From positions 62,001 to 126,000 of the forward strand of contig SAPZ01000017.1 in assembly GCA_004020875.1 (NCBI GenBank): a stretch of DNA of 64,000 bases, read 5' to 3'. Every line of letters begins with the position of its first letter. Within the stretch, counting starts at the first letter, position 1. The translations under genes were made by a program, and so were the position numbers. This document shows positions 1 to 7,068 of the stretch, in pieces. Below the pieces are notes generated by a model, which saw only the letters and a program-made list of their open reading frames with translations, was not told where the DNA came from and made no database searches. The DNA comes from Mesorhizobium sp. (GTDB lineage: Bacteria; Pseudomonadota; Alphaproteobacteria; Rhizobiales; Rhizobiaceae).

Positions 1-5
1 AATGC

Positions 6-1091
6 TCAATCGAGCAGCTTTCGTTCCTTTGCCCAGTCCTTCACCTTGTCGGCAACCGGCAGGAATGGCGGATCGTCGTCGAAGTGATCGGCGAAAGCTT
101 GGCCCAGCAAAGACGTCTCGACCGAGAACAGTTGGCCATCTTCGCGGGCCTCGGGATAAAGCTCAAGGAAGGCACTTCCGGCAGCGGCCGCCAGTGTTGG
201 GACGCGCATCTGATGGATCAGCCAGTGCAGTAGCGTTCGGTCGCCGAGCATGCCGGAGCCCCTGACTGCCAGGGGCGCGGTCTCGGGTACTTTCAAGAGC
301 CCACCCAACCAAGCGCGTACATCCTTATCGGGAGCAGCCTTGACTGCCGAACGCAGCGCAGTCATTGCGTCAGGCCCGCCTGAGACAGCGGTCTTGCGCA
401 ACACTGGGCTCGCCAGGTCCCCGGAGCCAAGCTGGGTCAGCGCCCAGGCAGCCCAAAATCGCGGCGCTTCGTCGGCATCGTCCAACGCATGCCTCATCCC
501 CCCGACGAGGTCTGTGCGCTTCAATGTTCCGGCCAAACGCAGTGCAGCGGCGCGCACGCCAGCATCCGGATCGTGCACCAGACGCCCCAGCATCTGCTTC
601 GGGTCGACGCTATGTCCGATACACGCGGACACGCCCAAGTAACGCTTGAACGCCTCGTGCGCGCCGATCCAATCGCGGACCAGCGGCGCGATCGTCTGCG
701 GCTTGTGCCAGGCCAACGCGCCTACAAGGCCAAGGGCATCGTCCGCCGCTTGCCGGCCCATTTCGACCGCTTCGGCAATGCGTTTCGGATCGGCTTGTTC
801 GAACGCCGCCCAGGCAAAAACGAACAGCTCACCCTTCTGCGGAAAGTCCTGGTAGGCAGCGAAAATAAACGGCCAGGCGTCGAAGCCGGCGATGCGAATG
901 CCATCAAGATTTGCCTCTAGCCGCTTGTCGACGCCAGCCACGGCCACCATGTCCGGCGGATCCGCCATCATCAGCGTATGGCGTTGCGCCCACAAAAACG
1001 CCGCCTGCTCGACATGTTGCCGGACGACTTCAGCGACAATGCTCGGCCGCGGTGCCGCGTCGAGATCGGTATTAGCTATCGCGGCCGACAT
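6..1091 (-). CDS. T6SS-associated TIGR02270 family HEAT-like protein
   Basis: The 361-residue protein has no signal peptide or membrane segment. Its middle and C-terminal parts (about residues 165-330) are alanine/leucine-rich helical repeats with the look of HEAT repeats, for example the segments around PDAGVRAAALRLAGTL and APRFWAAWALTQLGSGDL. This matches the TIGR02270 family, which is known mainly from T6SS clusters and has no assigned biochemical role. The start codon shares one base with the stop of the upstream DUF6484 gene, so it is the last gene of a vgrG-DUF6484-TIGR02270 transcription unit. A scaffold or adaptor role in loading VgrG or its cargo is an inference from position. The family call is from memory of the family and the context. 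Confidence 0.8.
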   Translation of the reverse strand: MSAAIANTDLDAAPRPSIVAEVVRQHVEQAAFLWAQRHTLMMADPPDMVAVAGVDKRLEANLDGIRIAGFDAWPFIFAAYQDFPQKGELFVFAWAAFEQADPKRIAEAVEMGRQAADDALGLVGALAWHKPQTIAPLVRDWIGAHEAFKRYLGVSACIGHSVDPKQMLGRLVHDPDAGVRAAALRLAGTLKRTDLVGGMRHALDDADEAPRFWAAWALTQLGSGDLASPVLRKTAVSGGPDAMTALRSAVKAAPDKDVRAWLGGLLKVPETAPLAVRGSGMLGDRTLLHWLIHQMRVPTLAAAAGSAFLELYPEAREDGQLFSVETSLLGQAFADHFDDDPPFLPVADKVKDWAKERKLLD

Positions 1092-1516
1092 CAGTTCAAG
1101 TCGATAGAGCCGCCGCGGATCCGGTTGGTGGCGCTCGCCTGGCTGGTCACATAGGTGCCGCGGATGATGATGCGCCCATCCTTTTCCATGAGGATCGTCG
1201 CCTCGCCGCAGCGCAGTTCGATGCGCTCTTCGCCCACTATGCGCACGCTTTCACCATCGCGAATAACTTGCGGCGAAGAAGCCTTTCGCGCAGGCTCGAC
1301 GATGCGCCCGACGATCAGCGGTCGGCCAGGATCGCCGTCCTGAAACAACAGCGCCACTTCGCTGCCTATCTCTTTTGAGGCAAGTTCGGTCAAGCTACGC
1401 GCCGGAATAGCGGTCTCCTTAGGATTGCCGGGGAAAACCACAAGCGGGTCGCCGCTGTCGAACCCGAGGAAAATCCCGATCACCACCCCTTCGATGCGTT
1501 CGCGCGTCTCGCCCAT
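1091..1516 (-). CDS. DUF6484 domain protein, VgrG-linked
   Basis: This small soluble protein of 141 residues resembles DUF6484 proteins encoded beside vgrG genes. The N-terminal half (GVVIGIFLGFDSGDPLVVFP) is a beta-rich domain of the OB-fold/VgrG-spike type. The C-terminal part (IELRCGEATILMEKDGRIII) repeats the beta-prism-like motif seen at the end of the neighbouring VgrG (IKCGSAKIMMKKDGSIGI), so it could cap or extend the VgrG tip. I chose the ATG at 1516 because a GAGG sequence lies eight bases upstream; an in-frame GTG at 1522 is the alternative. It begins about 10 bp after vgrG and overlaps the next gene by one base, so co-expression with vgrG is very likely. Function is inferred. Confidence 0.75.
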   Translation of the reverse strand: MGETRERIEGVVIGIFLGFDSGDPLVVFPGNPKETAIPARSLTELASKEIGSEVALLFQDGDPGRPLIVGRIVEPARKASSPQVIRDGESVRIVGEERIELRCGEATILMEKDGRIIIRGTYVTSQASATNRIRGGSIDLN

Positions 1517-1526
1517 GATCACATCC

Positions 1527-3851
1527 TCAGTTTTCGCTGATCTTCGAGCCCTTCATCGTGATGTCGCCGGACGCCTTGAGACTGATCGTGCCGGATCCCT
1601 TGATCGAGATGTCCTTACCCTCGATGCCGATCGAGCCGTCCTTCTTCATCATGATTTTGGCGGAGCCGCACTTTATCAGGATCTCGTCGCCGGCATCGAT
1701 CACCAACTTCTTGCCGACCTTGATCGAACTGTCCTCGCCGACGCTGATTGCGCTGCCTTTGGCAATGCCCAGCGTATGGGCGCCTCCAACGGTCGTGGAG
1801 TCATCGGCACCGACGCTTGCGCTGCGCGCCGCGCCAACGCTGAAAGTCTGAGTGCTTCCAACAGTAACACTTTGATCCGCGCCGACATTGACCGTCTGTG
1901 CCGCACCGATGTCCCAGCTGTCTGCGGCGCCGATGCTATGGCTTTGGCTGATACCCACGCTCACCGATCGCGTCGCGCCGATCGTGTTCGTCTGCGACGC
2001 ACCGACCGTTCGCGCTTCAGCCGCACCAACCGTATCCACGCGCGCCGCGCCCACCGTGACCGTCTGAACCAGCCCCACCGTCTGCGAATGGTTCGCGTCG
2101 ATGTTTTCCGTGGAATTGGCGACGACGTGGATCGTCTCATTCGCCATAACCGTCAGCGAGCGGTTCGCGCCCACCGTTTCAGTGTCGTTGCTGCCGATAT
2201 TCGTCGTCTGGTCGACGCCGATCTTGACCGTCTTGTTATTGCCGACGTCCTCGTCGAGGTTGTGGCCGACGGAGTGCTTGGCGTCATGGTCGATGCGGTC
2301 GGACTGGTCGTGCTGGACCGTCTTGTTGCGGTCGTGCTTGATCAGCAGATGGTGGTCCTTCTGGGCCTGGAAGTTGACCAGCTCGGAGCCGGCCTTGTCC
2401 TCGAACATCAGCTCGTTGTAACCACCGCCGCCTTTCGAGGAATTCGACTTCCAGCCCGACTGCGTGGCGTTGCCCGGCAGCCCGTAGGGCGGCATCTGCG
2501 AGGCGTTGTAGACACGGCCGGTGATGATCGGCAGATCCGGATCGCCCTCGATGAAGTCGACGATGACCTCCTGGCCGATGCGCGGGATCTGGATGAAGCC
2601 CCAGTTGCTGCCGGCCCAGGTCTGCGAGACACGCACGAAGCAGGATGAGTTCTGGTCCTTCTTGCCGAGCCTGTCCCAATGGAACTGCACCTTCACGCGG
2701 GCATATTTGTCGGTGAAGATCTCCTCGCCCGAGGGGCCGACCACCGTTGCCGTCTGCGGGCCGCGCATGATCGGCCGCGGCGTGATGCGCGGCGGGCGGT
2801 AGGGCAGCTTGGTCGGCGACACGCCGAGCACAACTTTGAAATTCTCGTTGTGGGCCTCGTTCTGGGTCCGGTAGCCCGGATCGAACAGCCGGTATTCGGC
2901 GCTGACCACAAGATAGTCCTGGTTCTGGTCGTCGCGCGGAAAGCTCTCCAGCGTGAACTTGCAGCCGGAAAAAAGGCCGCGCACCGTGCCCACGGCCGTG
3001 CTGTGCTGGTGCACGGCTTGAAGCTCCTCGCGGCGGATCCCGGCGATCTTGTCGCCGCGCCCGACATCGAGATGCGCGCCGGGCTGGCGATAATTTTCGC
3101 CCGAGGCCTCCTTATGGGCGAAAGGCTGGGCGGATTTCGCCATCAGGTCGGCGCCGGGTTTTTCGAAATCATAGTCCGTATGGGCATAGGCCCCTGGCCG
3201 CACCGCGCTGCCCGGAATCCATTCGGTGATATATTCGACATCGCGCCGCGAGGCCTGGCCCTCGAAATTGTAAAGCACCTTCTCGTAGCCGGGCGCCGGC
3301 TTCAGCTTGCTCATCGCGTCGCAGAGGATGAGCGTGTGCTTGCCCTCGTCATGCTCGAAGAAATAGAAGATGCCTTCGTGCTCGAGCAGCCGCTGTACGA
3401 AATCGAGATCGCTCTCGTCATACTGCACGCAATATTCGCGCTGGGGATAGGAGCCCTGCAGCCGCTTCTCGAATTTGGCGATGCCATATTTCGAGAAGAT
3501 CTTCTCGACGATCTCCACCGCCGTCATGTTCTGGAAGATGCGGCAATCCGTGGTGTTGCCGAGGAACCAGAGCCATGGCCTGACGGTCGCCTCGTAGAAG
3601 GCCAGCCGGTCCTCGATGCGGGTCAGCTTGAAATCCGACACGAGGCCGCTGAACCAGCGCTTCGGGTCGGATTCGCCCTCGACCGAAACGACGCCGCCCA
3701 GCATCTTCAGCGGGTCGACGTCGCGGTTTTTCGAGACAAAGCCGACCGTATAGGCGAAGCAGCGGCTGATCTCATCGCGGCCGATGAGATGGGTGAATGT
3801 CAGGTCGGCGCCAGCCGGTGTCTGTACAACCGTGGCACGTTCGTTCGGCAT
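1527..3851 (-). CDS. vgrG: Type VI secretion tip protein VgrG (TssI)
   Basis: VgrG forms the trimeric spike that is fired on the Hcp tube. The 774-residue protein has the gp27-like domain (about residues 1-350, with PLKMLGGVVSVE and CVQYDESDLDFVQRLLEHEG), the gp5-like OB domain (about 380-470, with DKYARVKVQFHWDR, FVRVSQTWAG and IGQEVIVDFIEGDPD) and the conserved GLPGNATQSGWKSNSS linker. Roughly residues 540-707 are tandem octapeptides of the VGAxxxxT type, the needle-forming beta-helix repeat known from phage T4 gp5. The C-terminal 70 residues are a DUF2345-like beta-prism rich in KDGSIGI-type turns. No enzymatic extension is visible, so effectors would bind non-covalently. A GAGGAGG ribosome site precedes the ATG. 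Confidence 0.97.
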   Translation of the reverse strand: MPNERATVVQTPAGADLTFTHLIGRDEISRCFAYTVGFVSKNRDVDPLKMLGGVVSVEGESDPKRWFSGLVSDFKLTRIEDRLAFYEATVRPWLWFLGNTTDCRIFQNMTAVEIVEKIFSKYGIAKFEKRLQGSYPQREYCVQYDESDLDFVQRLLEHEGIFYFFEHDEGKHTLILCDAMSKLKPAPGYEKVLYNFEGQASRRDVEYITEWIPGSAVRPGAYAHTDYDFEKPGADLMAKSAQPFAHKEASGENYRQPGAHLDVGRGDKIAGIRREELQAVHQHSTAVGTVRGLFSGCKFTLESFPRDDQNQDYLVVSAEYRLFDPGYRTQNEAHNENFKVVLGVSPTKLPYRPPRITPRPIMRGPQTATVVGPSGEEIFTDKYARVKVQFHWDRLGKKDQNSSCFVRVSQTWAGSNWGFIQIPRIGQEVIVDFIEGDPDLPIITGRVYNASQMPPYGLPGNATQSGWKSNSSKGGGGYNELMFEDKAGSELVNFQAQKDHHLLIKHDRNKTVQHDQSDRIDHDAKHSVGHNLDEDVGNNKTVKIGVDQTTNIGSNDTETVGANRSLTVMANETIHVVANSTENIDANHSQTVGLVQTVTVGAARVDTVGAAEARTVGASQTNTIGATRSVSVGISQSHSIGAADSWDIGAAQTVNVGADQSVTVGSTQTFSVGAARSASVGADDSTTVGGAHTLGIAKGSAISVGEDSSIKVGKKLVIDAGDEILIKCGSAKIMMKKDGSIGIEGKDISIKGSGTISLKASGDITMKGSKISEN

Positions 3852-4159
3852 GGGTCGTGCCCCTCCTCGACGCGGCCGCCAGTGTGATGGTTTGAAGCCC
3901 CCGCTCTATTAACTGCATCACGTTCGGGAGCGTTCGAGTTCACCGCACCGTATCCGCGTCAACCTAGCACATGTTTGAGGGAGGCCAAATAATAGCGATG
4001 GCTAAAGCGCGCCGATGCGCCGGTGTGAAACGCTCCTCTCCCGCTCGGCTTGCAAGCTGCTAGAATAGCAGAGCAATTCCGGAAGGGCGCTCAACGGTTT
4101 TCCGTCCGGAATTGCGCGCAAGATAAGCATTTGTTGACCAAGTTCGGCGACGCTTCCGG
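3852..4159. promoter_or_regulatory. Divergent intergenic region between vgrG and tagH
   Basis: These 308 bp separate two divergent T6SS transcription units and must hold both promoters. I see a small inverted repeat CTGCTA-GAA-TAGCAG at 4057-4071 and, directly after it, a perfect 11-bp inverted repeat (GCAATTCCGGA at 4073-4083 and its complement at 4105-4115). I see no convincing -35/-10 pair or sigma-54 site. Confidence 0.5.
4073..4115. repeat. Perfect 11-bp inverted repeat in tagH leader
   Basis: The arms GCAATTCCGGA (4073-4083) and TCCGGAATTGC (4105-4115) are exact complements separated by 21 bases. They end 44 bp before the tagH start codon. The element could be a regulator-binding site or form an RNA hairpin in the leader of the tagH-tssL-tssM unit. 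Function is inferred from position only. Confidence 0.6.
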
Positions 4160-5242
4160 ATGTTCATCTCTCTCCAGATCAGCAATGTCGACAGGCTGCC
4201 GGCCGGCACCGCCGCCAGCTTTACCGCCCGCGACCGCAGCTTCGAGATCGGCCGCGAGAATTGCGACTGGACATTGTCCGATCCGGACAAATTCATCTCG
4301 GGCCGGCATTGCGAGATCCGCTACCAGGCGGGCTCATTCTGGCTCTACGATGTCTCGCGCAACGGCACCTTCATCAACGGTTCGAGCCAGCGCATGAGCG
4401 GACCGCATCGGCTGGCCCACGGCGACCGTCTGCTGATCGGCCGTTATGTCGTCGGCGTTTCGATCGAAGACGAGAGAGCCGCGACCGGACATCCGCAGAC
4501 CAGGACCGGGTCGACGCAGCGCGAGCTGCCGCCCTCGACCGGCCGGCCGCTGGATCCCGGCCATGAACCGTTGTTCAATCCGGCGGAGCAGCGCCCGGCC
4601 GGGGCGGCGCCCGTCTCGACATCCTCGGCATTGCAACAGCCGGGGCCGCCAGCCCCGGCCAGTCGGCCCGCGGAAGCGGACGCAATGCTGCGGGAGATCG
4701 CGAGGGCGGCGGGCATCGCGCCGGACTTGCTGCAGTCGCGCGATCCGCATGACGTCGCGGCCGAGATCGGCGTAGTGCTGAGGACAACGGTGGAGCAACT
4801 CTCGCTGCTGCTCAAGGCGCGCGCGGCGGCAAAGGTGCTCGCCAAGAGCGCTCACCGCACGATGATCGGCGCCGAGGACAACAACCCGCTGAAATTCGTG
4901 CCGGGCGCCGACGACATATTGGAGATCATGTTCGCCAGGCGCAGGGCCGGCTATCTCGATGCCAGGCGCAGCATCGAGGACGCGTTCCGCGACCTGAAGG
5001 CCCACGAAATCGCCACCTATGCCGCCATGCAGGCCGCGCTGTCGCGGCTGCTCGACGACCTTTCGCCGGAAGCGATCGCCAAGAAGATCCCGCCGGCGTC
5101 CTTCTCGTCCAGGAAAAGCCAGGCCTGGGATGCGCTGGTCGCTACATGGCGGACGATGGAAGACAAGCATGAGAACGGCATGCTGGATGTCTTCCTCGCC
5201 TATTTCGCCGAAGCCTACGCCAAGGCCGACAAGCAGAAATAA
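4160..5242 (+). CDS. tagH: T6SS-associated FHA domain protein TagH
   Basis: This 360-residue cytoplasmic protein begins with a forkhead-associated (FHA) domain, about residues 20-95, which binds phosphothreonine. The diagnostic residues are present: the arginine in FEIGREN, SGRHCEI with the conserved Ser and His, and DVSRNGTFING with the conserved Asn. A Pro/Ala-rich linker (about 105-170) leads to a helical C-terminal domain (about 175-355) typical of T6SS TagH proteins. In Agrobacterium the FHA protein recognises PpkA-phosphorylated TssL and activates secretion, and the same partners (tssL, pppA, ppkA) follow here in the same direction. It is the first gene of the plus-strand T6SS block. 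Confidence 0.93.
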   Translation: MFISLQISNVDRLPAGTAASFTARDRSFEIGRENCDWTLSDPDKFISGRHCEIRYQAGSFWLYDVSRNGTFINGSSQRMSGPHRLAHGDRLLIGRYVVGVSIEDERAATGHPQTRTGSTQRELPPSTGRPLDPGHEPLFNPAEQRPAGAAPVSTSSALQQPGPPAPASRPAEADAMLREIARAAGIAPDLLQSRDPHDVAAEIGVVLRTTVEQLSLLLKARAAAKVLAKSAHRTMIGAEDNNPLKFVPGADDILEIMFARRRAGYLDARRSIEDAFRDLKAHEIATYAAMQAALSRLLDDLSPEAIAKKIPPASFSSRKSQAWDALVATWRTMEDKHENGMLDVFLAYFAEAYAKADKQK

Positions 5243-5538
5243 ACGCACACGCACGGACCGGACCGGCCGTATGTGACGGGCCTCATAGAAGAAGCAGCCT
5301 CTTCCAGCATGTTGCTTCCCGATTTCAATCGGCGGCCCGTTTCAATTGGGTATCCGGGCGACTAGAATGCACAAGGACGCCAGCCCGGCGGGCAGGCGGC
5401 GAGGCTTGGGGCGTGTGCAGCAATGTCATGTTTCGGCGAGATGAGCCTTTTTATTCGGCCCGCCGCCGAGGGTGAGCCCGAAACGCGTTCCCCCGGGCAG
5501 AAGCATGGTCGTCGCACCGAGACGGCGGGGCGCCGCCG
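5243..5538 (+). other. Gap between tagH and tssL
   Basis: About 300 bp without a supportable gene. It contains GC-rich imperfect palindromes, for example around 5320-5355 where CGATTTCAATCG is followed by a TTTCAATTGGG segment, but no clear promoter or terminator. An ATG at 5504 is out of frame with tssL. The gap suggests that tssL may have its own promoter. Confidence 0.4.
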
Positions 5539-7068
5539 ATGAGCTCGAAGGACGATCCCTCCGGGCCGGCGGACAAGACCGTCATCCGCGCGCCGCGGCC
5601 GAAGCAAAGGCCGCTCGCGGCGCCCGGGAGGCCCGGTTCGGAAGGCGCACGGCCTGCTCCATCACCTTCCCGCGAAGCGACGGTGTTCGATCCCGGCGGC
5701 GGCCGACAGATGCCCACCGGCTGGTCGTCGGGAACCGTGCTGTTTCAAGGACCAACCCCGGCAGCGGCCGCGAATTCGGTGCCGGGGGTGCAGCAGGACG
5801 CCCTGCTCGATGCCGCCTCCGGGGTGAAATACGCCGCGGCCAATCCGATACTTGCCGCGGCGGCGCCGCTGTTGATGCTCTTCGGCCAAATGCGACTGAT
5901 GCCGGTTGAACGACAAGCGGCGCCCTTGGCGGGGCGCATAGCCGACGCGATCGAGACCTTCGACCTTGCGATCGCGAAGGCAGGCGTTGCCGAGGAAGAC
6001 GCGCGGATCGCCAAATTCGCGCTTTGCGAAACCGCCGACGATCTCATCGGCAATCTGCCCTGGCCGATCAAGGACAGTTGGCTTCAGCACAGCCTGGTGA
6101 CGCAGTTCTTCCACACCGAGCCAACGGGCGCCGGCTTCTACGGAGCGCTGAACAACGTCCTCGCGAGGCCGGAAGCGCATTACGACCTGCTCGAGGTGAT
6201 GCATGCCTGCCTGTCCCTGGGCTTCGAGGGCCAGTATCGCGGGCTGGCCAAGGAACGAGACACGCTCGAACGCGTCCGGCGCGACGTCTATGACACGCTG
6301 CGCTATTTCAAGCCGCGCGCCGGCGACATCTCGCCCCACTGGCAAGGCATGGCGGCGGCGTTGCCGAAGCCAAGGGCGCGGCTGCCGCTCTGGGCGGTAG
6401 CGGCTGCCGCGGCGACGCTGGTGACTGCGGCCTTCTTCGGGCTGCGGGTGCTGATCACCGACGAAGGCGATGCGACCGCCGCCGAGTTGCTGGCGCTCAA
6501 TCCCTCGACGCCCGTCACCATCGAGCGCGCCAGCGTGGCGGCGCCCACTGAGCCGGCGCAAGCCAGTCCGCCGCCGCCAGCGGTTCCGGACACAGCCCAG
6601 ATCGACCGGATCCGCTTGGCACTTGCAAAGGAGATTGCCGGCGGCGAAGTGAACGTCGGCGAAAAGGGCGCGTTCATCGTCGTCGAGATCAACAACCAGC
6701 TTTTGTTTGCATCGGGCCAGGCGGAGCTGAAGCCGCAGTTTCAGTCGATTGCGGCCGACATCGCCACGGCGCTCGACGCCGAACCCGGGCCGATCCGGAT
6801 CGTCGGCCACACCGACAATGTGAAGCCGAAGAAATCGAGCCTGTTCAAATCGAATTTCGACCTCTCCGTCGCTCGCGCCAAGGCCGTCCAGGCGACGATC
6901 GCCACGCAAATGAAGGATCCGTCGCGGCTCAGTGCGGACGGCAAGGGTGAGGACGAACCGATCGCCGACAATGGCACGGCGGACGGCCGCGCCAAGAACC
7001 GGCGCGTCGACGTGATGATCCCGAAACGGGAGAGCTTGCAGGCCGGCGCGGCGGAGAACGGCGGCTGA
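5539..7068 (+). CDS. tssL: T6SS inner-membrane protein TssL (DotU/IcmH) with OmpA domain
   Basis: TssL is part of the TssJLM envelope complex. The 509-residue protein has a long Pro-rich cytoplasmic N-terminus, a DotU/IcmH domain (about residues 95-260, with AAPLLMLFGQM and YDLLEVMHACLSLGFEGQYR), one membrane helix (about 282-302) and a C-terminal OmpA/MotB-like peptidoglycan-binding domain (about 370-495, with ELKPQF, IVGHTDNV and NRRVDVMI). Thr14 sits in DKTVIRAP, the same residue number reported for the PpkA phosphorylation site of Agrobacterium TssL. A second TVFDP-type site is at Thr48. The stop overlaps the tssM start (TGATG), so translation is coupled. Confidence 0.95.
   Translation: MSSKDDPSGPADKTVIRAPRPKQRPLAAPGRPGSEGARPAPSPSREATVFDPGGGRQMPTGWSSGTVLFQGPTPAAAANSVPGVQQDALLDAASGVKYAAANPILAAAAPLLMLFGQMRLMPVERQAAPLAGRIADAIETFDLAIAKAGVAEEDARIAKFALCETADDLIGNLPWPIKDSWLQHSLVTQFFHTEPTGAGFYGALNNVLARPEAHYDLLEVMHACLSLGFEGQYRGLAKERDTLERVRRDVYDTLRYFKPRAGDISPHWQGMAAALPKPRARLPLWAVAAAAATLVTAAFFGLRVLITDEGDATAAELLALNPSTPVTIERASVAAPTEPAQASPPPPAVPDTAQIDRIRLALAKEIAGGEVNVGEKGAFIVVEINNQLLFASGQAELKPQFQSIAADIATALDAEPGPIRIVGHTDNVKPKKSSLFKSNFDLSVARAKAVQATIATQMKDPSRLSADGKGEDEPIADNGTADGRAKNRRVDVMIPKRESLQAGAAENGG

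Noticed and set aside
1740..2290. Possible CRISPR-like or minisatellite array
   Set aside because: The period is 24 bp and stays in frame with vgrG; units vary, and there are no spacers. It is coding repeat DNA.
1425..2648. Long plus-strand open frame antisense to vgrG
   Set aside because: It exists because of the regular codon pattern of the vgrG octapeptide repeats. The translation is low in protein-like character and has no ribosome site; vgrG on the minus strand has unmistakable domains.
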